Source: Maribacter aquimaris (GTDB lineage: Bacteria; Bacteroidota; Bacteroidia; Flavobacteriales; Flavobacteriaceae). From it: a stretch of 64,000 nucleotides of DNA. The stretch is taken from positions 1-64,000 of the forward strand of contig NZ_JABTCF010000004.1 of the NCBI RefSeq assembly GCF_014596745.1. Reading direction: 5' to 3'. Positions 44,670 through 54,648 of this stretch are shown piece by piece. Each line of letters starts with the position of its first letter. Within the stretch, counting starts at the first letter, position 1. The translations under genes and the position numbers were made by a program. Below the pieces are notes generated by a model. It had not been told where the DNA came from. It did not search any database and saw only the letters and a program-made list of their open reading frames with translations.

Positions 44670-47600
44670 TTACTCAAACTCCAATTTTGGCAACCCATCA
44701 ACAACATCAACAGTTTGCACAGAAACATTAATAATACTCAACAACAAGTCTAAAATATACCTGTCATTACCAACTTCTTTTGCCCAATCGTTTGGGTTAT
44801 TGGTAATACCAGATTTTTTATCTGTTTTTACTTGGTAGCGTTCCATAATCCAATGGATAGCAGATTTACCGTTTACAACATACTCATAAGCTTTCTCTGG
44901 GATATTGGTTATTTTAATTTTACCATTGTATAAAATGGTATGCTTCTCATCTTTTTTAGGAAACTTCATTTTTGTGACTTGGTAATGCTCACTTTCTGCT
45001 CCAATAACCACTACTTCTGGGTAAGGTGCAACCGATTCATAATTAATATGCAAGTTTGCTAAAGCTCTACCTGCTTTACTAAATTTCCAGAAGTCTTTTG
45101 GACTATCTACCAATGGTAAACGTGGCAGCATTTTCTTTAAATCGTTTTTAAAAGTTTCTCTGTAGTCTGGGCTGTGTAAAATACCATAGACATAATAAAA
45201 AACATCTTCTTTAGTAACTGATTTACCATATTGTGCCACAGCACGTTTTAATATAAAATCACTTACACCATCATGCTTTATATACTCACTTTCCCCTGTC
45301 TCGTCAAACAAACCTGGCGTTTGTTTGGTTCGTTCTTCATAATAATATAAGGGGAAGCATTGTGCTTTTTCAAGATTATCCAAATTAAAAATGGAATTTG
45401 AAATAATTGTACTAAAATTTTGTCTAGCACCTATCCCTGTTACACAAATAATTAAATTATGAGTTTTTGAATTGGGGAAAAACTGTTTGCTTAAACCAGG
45501 TCTTTCAATTAATGATTTATTATAATAAAACTTAAGCTTATTGAACGGTCTATAGTTCCCAACAACGATGTCTTCAGAATAAAAATTGTGTATCCTATTT
45601 TTTTCTAAATCCTTTTTTAAATTAACAGTCCATTTAATTTTAGATAAATCATCACTAATAAAACTATTGACATCAGTTTCATTTTTCGTACCAGTCGAAT
45701 TATGATAATTTATTACTTGATTATTGTAAAAATCAATCATCTGAGTTACATTATCTGCTAATTTAAACTTAGAAAAATTATAAACCCAAGCGTCTCTATT
45801 TGTAGCAACACCAACTGCATATGTAATGAAAAAGCTTAAAGACTTATTATTGAATTTTTTTTCAGGTTCAATAGAAATAAAATTCCCAAAAGATTCCGTC
45901 CTCATATTTAACCAATCTGCTTCTGTATTTGGTTTAATAATCTGCCAATCGATGTTGTTAATTGATTTAGATTCTTTTAATATCTTGAGTTTTTCAGTTT
46001 TCTTCAAATAGTCACCAATATCACAATAATGAATGCAAGCTTTATTAGTTTTTTTTGAAGGGTTTTTAACAAAAAGTGTAATAGCAACACCTGTTAAAAT
46101 ATCAAATACATTCTGACCTTCCTTTTTTGCTAAATCACCTGAACGACCTCTTATTGCACCTCTTAAATCAAAACTGTAAATTGAGCTGAATTCGTTTTCA
46201 ACTACTTTTCTAAAACCATCAAAACTTGGTTTGTATAACCAGTTACCGTTAGTAATAAACGCTATTATCCCACCTTCGTCATCTGCTAATCTATCAGTAC
46301 TCCAACGAAAGGCTTTCATATACGCATCATAAATCGATTTGTTTAACCCAGAATTAGAGTTTTTTACATAAGTTTCTTCAATTCTTTTCTCCAACTTTTC
46401 ATAGCTCTGGTTTTGAGCATTATCATTTGCCGATTTTTGTCCTACTGAATATGGTGGATTTCCAACAATGACACGAATAGGTCCTTTTTTCTGTAGTTCC
46501 AAACGTTCTGAGTTTTGCGGGAACATTTCAGAAAAAATAACAGAGTCTTTGGTTTCACCTAATTGAAAGGTATCAGTTAATACAATGCCATCAAAAGGCA
46601 CGTAATTACCTGTGTTGCCCATAACATCGTGGTAGGCATTTTCTATGTTTACATCTGCAATATAATATGCTAATAGTACAATTTCGTTGCAATGTAGTTC
46701 GCGTTCGTATTTTCGTGGTAAGTCTTTTTTCTTTATTAATCCAGATTGAATTAAACGGGTAATAAAAGTTCCTGTTCCAGTAAAAGGGTCTAGTACATGC
46801 ACGTTTTCATCAGAAATAGATTGTCCAAATTCTTGTTGCAAGACATCGTTTACCGAATGCAAAATAAAATCGACCACTTCAATTGGTGTATATACAATAC
46901 CCAACTGTTCTACCATTTTAGGAAATGCCGTTTTAAAGAACTTGTCGTACAATTCTATAATAACACGTTGTTTGGCTTCGGCATTATCAATATCTGCTGC
47001 ACGCATTCGCACAGACTCGTAGAATTTATTTAAGGTTTTGGTGTCTTTTTCTAATTGACCTTCTTCTAATAAAGACACCATTTTTTGCATGGATTGCGAA
47101 ATAGGATTGTTATCTACAAATGAGTAGCCTTCAAACAAGGCTTCAAACACGGGTTTGGTAATCATGTGTTGTGATAACATTTCAATAGCTTCCTTATCTG
47201 AAATACTAGAATTGATATTGGATTGTAAGCCTTTTAAAAATAAATCGAATGCTTGGCGATGTTCGGTTTTTTCAGCAATTAAATAGGTAATGCGTTCTAT
47301 TTGTCGTGTGGCAATTTCTGCCACATTGGTTGCCCATTGTTCCCAATAGCGCCTGTCTCCTACTTTTTTAACCAAACGTGCATACAATACATTTTGAAGT
47401 GCTTCAAACTGTAAAGCAAATTGTTGACTTTGTTTTTCTGACTTTTTATAGTTTTCGTCATTTTCGTTTACCCAATCGCCATTTTCATCAAAGGAATATT
47501 CTGCTCTTCCAATTAAAATTTGGTCTGGTCGTTTTTTATTGAGATCTATTTTATTAATAATGGCCTCAAAACGGTCATCATGTGCACGTAAGGCATTTAA

Positions 47601-49547
47601 AACGGTCCAAACAACCGCATACCGTTTATTATCGTCTAAGGCTTTATCCGCTTCTACATCTGAAGGTATTACAACAGGAATAATGATATAACCATATTTT
47701 TTTCCTTCAGAACGACGCATGACACGACCCACAGATTGCACCACATCTATTTCAGAATTACGAGCCGATAAAAACATAACAGCATCTAAGGATGGTACAT
47801 CAACACCTTCACTCAAACAACGTACGTTGGTTAATATTCTGGTATCATCACTATCTTCTTTTAACCAAGACAACAACTCTTCACGCTCTGTAGCAGACAT
47901 GGTGCCATCAATATGTTTGGCATCTGTACTAATACGTACTTTTTGCTCTTCTTCTGGTAATGCTTCAATATATTCGTTTGAAACCGTATTAAAATAATTA
48001 GCTATAGTTGTGGATGCTGTTGCAGATGAATAAGCAGTTGGATTGATACGTGAGCAGAATGCTACTGCACGTTTCATAGGTTCTGGGTCAACTTCTTTAA
48101 GCGACTCATGGTCTCCCATCATTTGTTTGGCTAGAGCATTGATGCAACCAATAAGTTTGGAAGCATCGTCACTATTGATTTCTTGCTCCTCATCAGAAAT
48201 CATTTTCTGTACAGAAAGTGGTACATCTTTGTCGCTTAAAGTAAGAATGAGGACTTTATAATCGGTTAGTAAATTCTTTTCAACAGCTTCACCAAAACCA
48301 ATACGATACATTTCTTGTCCGTAAATGGTTTCGTCATCCATAGAGCATAAATAAATATCTTCTTGGTCTGCCTTGTCTTTCGCTTTAGGGTCGTAAAGAC
48401 GAGGCGTTGCCGTCATATAGATGCGTTTCTTCCCTTGAATGAAATCATTATTATGAACTTTTACAAAGGCAGATTCGTCCTCGTCACTTAACGTTATCCC
48501 TGTTGTTCTGTGTGCTTCGTCACAAATAATTAAATCGAAAATAGAAGCGTCTCCAATATTGTTTTGAAGTGATTTTTGAGCTCTTGCAATAACATCAATA
48601 GATTGATAGGTGGAAAATACGACTGTCATTCCGCCATTATGATGCTCTTGATAATATGCAAATTGTCTTGTAATATTTTCAATATCTGTAGATGCTGGTA
48701 AAGCCAAATCTACAACACTAGCAAAACTAGCATCTTCACCTTGTTTTTTCTTTTTAGTAATGTCTGGTTGTGAACAAATACAAATTGCATTTATTGGATT
48801 AATGGCTTGCGCCGTCCATTCATTTAAGGTTTGTCCTATTAAAGCAATAGAGGGCACTAGAAATAGAATTAAACCTTTTCCATTCGTTTCATTTTCTGCA
48901 ATACGTAAAGCCGTAAATGTTTTACCTGTACCACAAGCCATGATGAGTTTACCCCTGTCGTTTTCTTTAAAATGGTCATGCGTGTTTTCTAATGCGATTT
49001 GCTGATGTTCTCGGGTCTTATATTTTACAGATTGCGCAGATTTACCAGAAATACCATCATCTAATTTCTCCCATTGCACTGGTGCTTCTTCTAAAGCAAA
49101 TAAACCTAAACGAGAAACTGGTATATTTTGAGTTAGAATCACATTTTCTGCATTCTGACTCCAACGCTTTCCTGTAGTATCAATCCACAAACGATGTGAA
49201 AATCTCGTTGTTTTTAAATCTACGCCTTTAAACTGCGTACTTGAAGCCGATAAGAAACTATCTACAGCCTTTTTATCTATAGTTGCACCTTCTGCATAAC
49301 ATTTACATTGTATTGCCCAATAGTCTCCTTCATGGGTTAGTGTGACAATATCAATACCTGTATCGTTACCTCCTAAATCTTGACGTCCAGGAAATTCATT
49401 CCATAACCAAACATTTTGAAATAAGTTGGCGTATTTTGGGTCTGTTTGTAGGTAAGCGGCCATAAGTCTTTCAAACTTATCTCCTTTATCTCGTTCTGAA
49501 AATGCGTATTTGCGGTATTTGTCAAGTATAGTCTTGAATGTTGACAT
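44670..49547 (-). CDS. Type ISP restriction-modification enzyme
   Basis: A 1625-residue single-chain restriction and methylation enzyme like LlaGI/LlaBIII. Order: Mrr-like nuclease (TGIDIVTL Asp66, WAIQCK Gln80/Lys82); SF2 helicase with Walker A MACGTGKT (203-210) and LIICDEAHRTTG near 350; helicase C domain with VQSVGRVMRRSEGKKYG; coupler; N6-adenine methyltransferase with LDPFTGTGTFITRLI near 915 and VIVGNPPYSVG near 1010; C-terminal target recognition domain. No frameshift is seen. It leads the minus-strand defence run. Confidence 0.93.
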   Translation of the reverse strand: MSTFKTILDKYRKYAFSERDKGDKFERLMAAYLQTDPKYANLFQNVWLWNEFPGRQDLGGNDTGIDIVTLTHEGDYWAIQCKCYAEGATIDKKAVDSFLSASSTQFKGVDLKTTRFSHRLWIDTTGKRWSQNAENVILTQNIPVSRLGLFALEEAPVQWEKLDDGISGKSAQSVKYKTREHQQIALENTHDHFKENDRGKLIMACGTGKTFTALRIAENETNGKGLILFLVPSIALIGQTLNEWTAQAINPINAICICSQPDITKKKKQGEDASFASVVDLALPASTDIENITRQFAYYQEHHNGGMTVVFSTYQSIDVIARAQKSLQNNIGDASIFDLIICDEAHRTTGITLSDEDESAFVKVHNNDFIQGKKRIYMTATPRLYDPKAKDKADQEDIYLCSMDDETIYGQEMYRIGFGEAVEKNLLTDYKVLILTLSDKDVPLSVQKMISDEEQEINSDDASKLIGCINALAKQMMGDHESLKEVDPEPMKRAVAFCSRINPTAYSSATASTTIANYFNTVSNEYIEALPEEEQKVRISTDAKHIDGTMSATEREELLSWLKEDSDDTRILTNVRCLSEGVDVPSLDAVMFLSARNSEIDVVQSVGRVMRRSEGKKYGYIIIPVVIPSDVEADKALDDNKRYAVVWTVLNALRAHDDRFEAIINKIDLNKKRPDQILIGRAEYSFDENGDWVNENDENYKKSEKQSQQFALQFEALQNVLYARLVKKVGDRRYWEQWATNVAEIATRQIERITYLIAEKTEHRQAFDLFLKGLQSNINSSISDKEAIEMLSQHMITKPVFEALFEGYSFVDNNPISQSMQKMVSLLEEGQLEKDTKTLNKFYESVRMRAADIDNAEAKQRVIIELYDKFFKTAFPKMVEQLGIVYTPIEVVDFILHSVNDVLQQEFGQSISDENVHVLDPFTGTGTFITRLIQSGLIKKKDLPRKYERELHCNEIVLLAYYIADVNIENAYHDVMGNTGNYVPFDGIVLTDTFQLGETKDSVIFSEMFPQNSERLELQKKGPIRVIVGNPPYSVGQKSANDNAQNQSYEKLEKRIEETYVKNSNSGLNKSIYDAYMKAFRWSTDRLADDEGGIIAFITNGNWLYKPSFDGFRKVVENEFSSIYSFDLRGAIRGRSGDLAKKEGQNVFDILTGVAITLFVKNPSKKTNKACIHYCDIGDYLKKTEKLKILKESKSINNIDWQIIKPNTEADWLNMRTESFGNFISIEPEKKFNNKSLSFFITYAVGVATNRDAWVYNFSKFKLADNVTQMIDFYNNQVINYHNSTGTKNETDVNSFISDDLSKIKWTVNLKKDLEKNRIHNFYSEDIVVGNYRPFNKLKFYYNKSLIERPGLSKQFFPNSKTHNLIICVTGIGARQNFSTIISNSIFNLDNLEKAQCFPLYYYEERTKQTPGLFDETGESEYIKHDGVSDFILKRAVAQYGKSVTKEDVFYYVYGILHSPDYRETFKNDLKKMLPRLPLVDSPKDFWKFSKAGRALANLHINYESVAPYPEVVVIGAESEHYQVTKMKFPKKDEKHTILYNGKIKITNIPEKAYEYVVNGKSAIHWIMERYQVKTDKKSGITNNPNDWAKEVGNDRYILDLLLSIINVSVQTVDVVDGLPKLEFE

Positions 49548-50208
49548 AAAAGTTGGTTGGCGTTATTATTTATTTTTTTCCTTGGCCTTGGAAAAAACTT
49601 TTGGCTTTGGGTCTTTTGTTATTTTTAACTTGTAATTAAATCCCTGAAATAGAAAATATTTAAAAAATGTTGTTTTTAGAAATTACCACGCGTTGTCATG
49701 TTTCATTTACAACAAGCTTTACTTTCTTTAAAGAATCGTGTACAAATTATGACTTATTACTGATTATTAATTACGGATTTCTGTAAGGTGTCTAAAAATA
49801 ATCTTCTTATCTATCAGATAATCTTACCTCTTAAACACTATTTAGAAGGTATACTGCTAGGATTAGTTTAGAGGAGGGCCTCTAAACCGTGCTAAGTAAG
49901 ATAAGTGTTCAATTAAGCCACCTTTTATAATCCTTCGAATAGGCTTGTTGAAAACAGTACCCAAAAGAATTGGGTCTTTTTGCTTTTTAGGGAAAACGAA
50001 AACTATGTTGCTATAAATGTTTTTCACATTTATGTTTTTTTATAGAAGCGCAATATTGCAACGCTGTAATCAGTTCTTGGGGCCTTTCTAGTACATAGTC
50101 TAACAACCTAAGGTTATTCCAGTTTTAAAGGTAATCCAAATCAAAAAAACAGAGAAATGAATTTATCTTATTAAGTTAGATTAAAATATCTAATTAAGAT
50201 AATTCGAC
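49548..50208. other. 661-bp gene-free stretch with a weak terminator
   Basis: AT-rich, no supported gene. ACCCAA (49959-49964) pairs with TTGGGT (49970-49975) followed by CTTTTTGCTTTTT, a weak plus-strand terminator. It separates the Type ISP gene from the resolvase gene. Confidence 0.5.
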
Positions 50209-50820
50209 CTATTTGCTCTTATAAGGTCTCAACTCACCGTTCAGCCCACGATACCTTAAATATTTATAGTAGGTGGCCCTTGAGATTCCAAGCTGTTCGC
50301 ATATCTCTGTAACCGTGAGTACACCATCATTGAAATACTGTTCACAAAGTACGGCTTTTTGTTGATTTATCTTACTGATTCCTTTAGGTGCCCCTAATAT
50401 TTTTCCACGTCGTTTTGCCGATTCAAGGCCAGCTTTTGTACGTTCGATAATAATGTCCCTTTCCAATTGGGCCAGGGCCGCGAACATGTTCACGATGAAC
50501 TTCGAATGGGAAGATGTATCGGTAGTGTCCAGAAAGGGCTCCGTAATACTTTTGAACTTTACACCCTTCCCATTAAGTTGATTGATAAAATTGGTGAAAT
50601 GGATCAAGCTCCGGGCCAAACGGTCCAGTTTCCAGACAACAATGGTATCACCCTCACGAACGAAGTCCATAAGTTGTCCTAGGTTCTTACGTTCTTCTTT
50701 GGTACTGGAAACCTTATCAGTGTAGATGTTCTTTTCTTTGATCCCTTCCTTTAAAAAAGCATCGATTTGCAGATCGAGGTTCTGATCCGTAGTACTTACC
50801 CTTGCATATCCGAAAACCAT
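50209..50820 (-). CDS. Serine recombinase (resolvase/invertase family)
   Basis: A 203-residue small serine recombinase. MVFGYARVSTTDQNLDLQID holds the nucleophile Ser in ARVSTTDQ. VWKLDRLARSL and the FAALAQLERDIIIERTKAGL helix (E helix) follow, then an HTH (TVTEICEQLGISRATYYKYL). This is a resolvase or invertase, not a large serine integrase. It may have brought in or bounds the defence cargo. No paired inverted or resolution sites were identified. Confidence 0.92.
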   Translation of the reverse strand: MVFGYARVSTTDQNLDLQIDAFLKEGIKEKNIYTDKVSSTKEERKNLGQLMDFVREGDTIVVWKLDRLARSLIHFTNFINQLNGKGVKFKSITEPFLDTTDTSSHSKFIVNMFAALAQLERDIIIERTKAGLESAKRRGKILGAPKGISKINQQKAVLCEQYFNDGVLTVTEICEQLGISRATYYKYLRYRGLNGELRPYKSK

Positions 50821-51027
50821 AGTTTAAAGTTTAATTAAAAGTAAGAAACTAAACTAATAAATTACTACGGTACATTAAACTTTATTAATTAGAGATTTTA
50901 AGAATTTACAAAAGTTCAAATAAACGGTGGTTTAAGTAAAAAAGAAAATGTTAATTAATTGTTTTTCAACCTACATTTTTACAGCAACATACTTTACTTG
51001 GTAGAGAATATTGCTCCGCTAAGCCTT

Positions 51028-52608
51028 TCATTTGATAAGAATTGGATCTGGTAATTTATTTTTCAATTCGGGATCCTTTATTTTCTCCCATCGAATTCGG
51101 GTTATCTTGGTCGATAAGTTCCATTCATCACCCATACAAGAAACACAACCAGGAGACTTAACCGGTTCCCCCCACGACAAATACAATGAACCGTCTTTAT
51201 CTCCGCCTTTCATACCTCTAAAGTAATCTCCAATACCGTAAGACGACATAAACACACCGGGAAATGGCCCACTAATAATTCCGGTAGGCTCCATTTTTCC
51301 TCCTAAATTTTCCGAAGTCATTCCTTCAACTATCAAATTACACGGGCCTCTGATATCGGTAAGCCAAAACCAGGCAATTTTTGGTTTTTTAGTATTTGGA
51401 CCATTATCAGAAACTACAGCATAGGACATGTACTGATTCCAAGTAAATTTATCACTAGTGGATTGGTTATGAGAAATAATGGAAGGTGATTCCTCTGATG
51501 TAACATCAACTACATCTAATCGCGATTTGGACCATAGATTTCCATCTTCTCCTTCAACCATAACATCGTAGGCCACAACCGCTCCACAAATTGGACTGCC
51601 ATTGAATATTTGCTGATAGGTATCTATTGAGGGTCTCCCGTTATCCCTCAAACATGTTGTCGGAGCATTATCTCTACAATCATCCGTATCTGGATTACAA
51701 CAATCAGAACCTCCCAACCCACAACGCCGAATGGTGCCTTTAACGCAGCCAACATTCGTTTGTGCAGGCTCAGCTTCAAAAGGTTGATTTTTTCGAACAA
51801 CATACTCGTTGATAGTGTTCAGGTTTTCATCATAAAACCGAAGTCTGACTTCCTTATCTTTTTTGTATGTCAAAATTAAGTTGCCCGTACATGGATTTTC
51901 AGCTAAAGAGAATCGAAGTCCCTCAGCAAGTCCAAGAGAAGAAATAGTTTTTCTCGAAGTTTCAGGGCAACCATAAAGAGGTCCGGGTGCCCCTGGACAA
52001 TTATCAAAAGCCTGAATTACAATACTGCGACCTAATTTACTAGCTGCATAAAACGTATTTGTTGCATCGATATGTAAAATCGCACCTTGATCAGCACTTT
52101 GCTCCGATATACACGCTGCAGGAAAATCCCACTCTCCCAACTCTAACTTTTCAGGGGTAGTAGCGGCTACGGAAACACAAGAGGATCGTTTTCCAGCACT
52201 ATCTGTGTATCGGCCAATAAAATAAAAGAAAGCAAGGTTCTTAGACTCTGAATATGCCGTCCAGGAATCCCCCGTTAACATGTTAAGACTAAGTGGCCCC
52301 TGAGGATTTTCTTCAACAGCAAATCCTGAACCGGAAAGATCGGAACTACCGGCAGCCCAATTTGACCAACTCCCTTTTGCGTATGTCATTCTATTAGTTC
52401 CATAAGAAGCAAACCAAGCAATATCTCCAGAAGGATTCGTGACAGCCGAAGGAACTGCTTCAAATTCCTTGTGACAATTGTTATCTGCCCTACCATTATT
52501 GCCTCCTGCAATGAATACTGGTTGGTCAATTATTCGTTTTAAATTTCCACATCCTACCATAAGCATAACCAAAAAGATACTTATTATAAAAGAAGTTTTA
52601 TTTCCCAT
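51028..52608 (-). CDS. Cys-rich secreted lipoprotein, function unknown
   Basis: A 526-residue lipoprotein with signal and lipobox (FLVMLMVGCGNLKRII, Cys20). The mature part resembles a beta-propeller-like or glycan-binding extracellular protein, with repeated Trp/Gly strands (GDIAWFASYGTNRMTYAKG, KPKIAWFWLTDIRG, GSLYLSWGEPVKSPGC). A Cys-rich middle stretch (CGLGGSDCCNPDTDDCRDN) probably forms disulfides. No catalytic motif is recognised. It looks less AT-rich than the defence genes. Likely cargo or a surface factor; not a standard conjugation gene. Confidence 0.7.
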   Translation of the reverse strand: MGNKTSFIISIFLVMLMVGCGNLKRIIDQPVFIAGGNNGRADNNCHKEFEAVPSAVTNPSGDIAWFASYGTNRMTYAKGSWSNWAAGSSDLSGSGFAVEENPQGPLSLNMLTGDSWTAYSESKNLAFFYFIGRYTDSAGKRSSCVSVAATTPEKLELGEWDFPAACISEQSADQGAILHIDATNTFYAASKLGRSIVIQAFDNCPGAPGPLYGCPETSRKTISSLGLAEGLRFSLAENPCTGNLILTYKKDKEVRLRFYDENLNTINEYVVRKNQPFEAEPAQTNVGCVKGTIRRCGLGGSDCCNPDTDDCRDNAPTTCLRDNGRPSIDTYQQIFNGSPICGAVVAYDVMVEGEDGNLWSKSRLDVVDVTSEESPSIISHNQSTSDKFTWNQYMSYAVVSDNGPNTKKPKIAWFWLTDIRGPCNLIVEGMTSENLGGKMEPTGIISGPFPGVFMSSYGIGDYFRGMKGGDKDGSLYLSWGEPVKSPGCVSCMGDEWNLSTKITRIRWEKIKDPELKNKLPDPILIK

Positions 52609-52683
52609 AATATTTCATTTTGGATTAAAAGTAGTTATGGCAAATTGCATAACTTATTAGTTTAATCATTGATCATAAATCGA

Positions 52684-52720
52684 TTAAAAAACAAAAAACC
52701 CCCTAAAATTATTAGGGGGT
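52684..52720 (-). terminator. Minus-strand intrinsic terminator
   Basis: ACCCCCTAA (52698-52706) pairs with TTAGGGGGT (52712-52720). On the minus strand the stem is followed by a T-run (complement of 52684-52697). It would end transcription of the mobilisation genes, 330 bp after the coupling-protein stop. No gene lies in 52721-53051. Confidence 0.8.
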
Positions 52721-53051
52721 CTTGTATAAATGTAAGAAAAAACAATCATATTCACAAAAATGGCAAGAGTTATTATACCCGCCGCCGATGGTAAATACAT
52801 TCTATTTTTGTAGTTTAAAGTACTTATTGGTCTTCATACCCCAAGTTCAATTAAAGGTATTTTCACTTAAATGAACTTTGTCTGTTTAAGCCCACTTTTA
52901 TTTATACTTCCGGAGCGCATTTCCTAAAAGTACATTTTCCCATACCCATCCCTAAACTTTAAGAAGCTTCATATAAAGGTCCATTTTGAAGTGTCTAAAT
53001 GGTCGTTTAAATAATCTTTTTAATCCTAAAAATCAAAATCCAAAATACCAA

Positions 53052-54647
53052 TTACTTAATCTTAAATATAGACTTAACCTCACTATAAATCCGTTCAAAA
53101 TTCTCTTCCAAATCATCCTTGGTAAACGCTTTTTTCTTTTCCGGTAATCCCTTCTCTATCTTAGTCCGTTTAAAATGTACTTTTTGATCCTTTCCATCGG
53201 CAAAAGTGATAAACTCCCCTTGCTTTAACCTGAAGAACACATCAGCCCTAATCTTTGCAACTTCCCGTTCCCCTTTAGTAATTCGCGTATCAAAATTGAG
53301 ATTGTACCCCCTGTTCACACTTGTAGTTTCACTCTTGATGATTTCAAAAAAGCGCTCATAGTATTTGGCAGTGTCCGGGTCATTTACCTTACCAAAGAAC
53401 TGATACGATAAATTGCTTAAAATCGCCTTGCTCGCTTTATCACCATACATCATATCGTTCTGAATTTTATCCTGCATCACGTAAACCGTTGCAATATCGT
53501 AACTACGTAAGGTTGCCGGAATTCTGTGCATATTCAGTAATCGAATGGTCGGTGCTTCTTCCATCAACAAAAAGGAGTGATTGGAATTCCGTACACTCAT
53601 TTGTTTCGTAATCGTATGGATTATCGTAGCGATGATCGGGGAATAAGCTGTTTCATATTTTGGATTGTTTACCACTGAAATTATGGAAGGCTTCCCCTGG
53701 CAATTTATATCAAGAGGAATATCATCTGCAGAGAGCACCATAAAAATCCGTTGGGTACTGATTTTTTTAAGTGCATTGGCCAAGGTGCTTTTTACCCCTG
53801 CCGTTTGCCTATCCGAATCCTTCCCACTTATAAAAGCATCCGCCATCGCTCTAGAGGTCGTATTAGAACTTAAAAAAGCAATAAGACTGTCCGTGTCCAG
53901 ATATTGATAAATAGCGATAAGATGCGGTAATGTGCAGTATTTCGGATAGGAAGTCCGCAGTTTCCAAATGAGTCCACCTATTAAACCTTCCGCAGCATCA
54001 TTAAAGAACTTACTTGCCCCAAAGCTCCCGGATTCCTTTTGTTCCAATAGGTTTTCAATCAATACCCTGGCCACCTCATTAACGCTCTCCTCATTTTGCA
54101 TATACCTTGGGGCAATCGGGTTAACCCGGTCATAGATTTCATCAAAGGAAATAATCCGAAAATCGATGTTATTTTGTTTGAATAAAGGATATGCCATTTC
54201 TGTAATTTCGAAATGCTTATAGTCATGGATTATCCCGCAAAAAGAATGTTGACTAAAGTGCGTTAGAAAATTATAGACCACACTTTCGGTTTTACCACTT
54301 CCCGCGGACCCAATGACCGAAGCTCCCCTTTTGATGTTATCGATTTTAAAACGGCCCCGTTGAACTTTGAAATGTACCTGATACTTGTTGTCTTTGTCCA
54401 CATCGTTGTCTTTAAACAGAAAAACATAGAAAACCACATTCATCAATAGTAACGGACAACCGATATATAAAACATCTTCTACCCAAAGTAACCAATGGGA
54501 TTCCATTTTAAAAAGTAATCCTAGACAAATCGAGGTTAAAAAAAAGTTAATCGGAAAAGCATATCGGATTATCTTGGACAAACCCCAAAATATCAAGGTC
54601 ATCCCCAACAATAAAACAATCGTAAATGTGAGACCCTCTATTTCCAT
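53052..54647 (-). CDS. Type IV coupling protein (VirD4/TraD-like)
   Basis: A 531-residue inner-membrane ATPase that brings the relaxase-DNA complex to the T4SS. About four hydrophobic segments lie in the first 100 residues (FTIVLLLGMTLIFWGLSKII, MNVVFYVFLF). Walker A is VIGSAGSGKTESVVYNFL near residue 112, and a Walker-B-like SFLLMEEAPTIRLL is near residue 355. SILENTQ-like finger motifs are absent. In Bacteroidetes elements this gene is often called mobC or traG. It starts 1 nt after the relaxase stop. Confidence 0.9.
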   Translation of the reverse strand: MEIEGLTFTIVLLLGMTLIFWGLSKIIRYAFPINFFLTSICLGLLFKMESHWLLWVEDVLYIGCPLLLMNVVFYVFLFKDNDVDKDNKYQVHFKVQRGRFKIDNIKRGASVIGSAGSGKTESVVYNFLTHFSQHSFCGIIHDYKHFEITEMAYPLFKQNNIDFRIISFDEIYDRVNPIAPRYMQNEESVNEVARVLIENLLEQKESGSFGASKFFNDAAEGLIGGLIWKLRTSYPKYCTLPHLIAIYQYLDTDSLIAFLSSNTTSRAMADAFISGKDSDRQTAGVKSTLANALKKISTQRIFMVLSADDIPLDINCQGKPSIISVVNNPKYETAYSPIIATIIHTITKQMSVRNSNHSFLLMEEAPTIRLLNMHRIPATLRSYDIATVYVMQDKIQNDMMYGDKASKAILSNLSYQFFGKVNDPDTAKYYERFFEIIKSETTSVNRGYNLNFDTRITKGEREVAKIRADVFFRLKQGEFITFADGKDQKVHFKRTKIEKGLPEKKKAFTKDDLEENFERIYSEVKSIFKIK

Positions 54648-54648
54648 A

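Noticed and set aside
42923-44728. Longer start for the PD-(D/E)XK-like protein
   Set aside because: It would overlap the end of the Type ISP gene by about 60 bp; the ATG at 44665 leaves a 4-nt gap and is more plausible.
33353-49547. CRISPR array in the defence island
   Set aside because: No regularly spaced 24-40 bp repeats with unique spacers and no Cas-like proteins were seen; the only repeats are three promoter-like copies.
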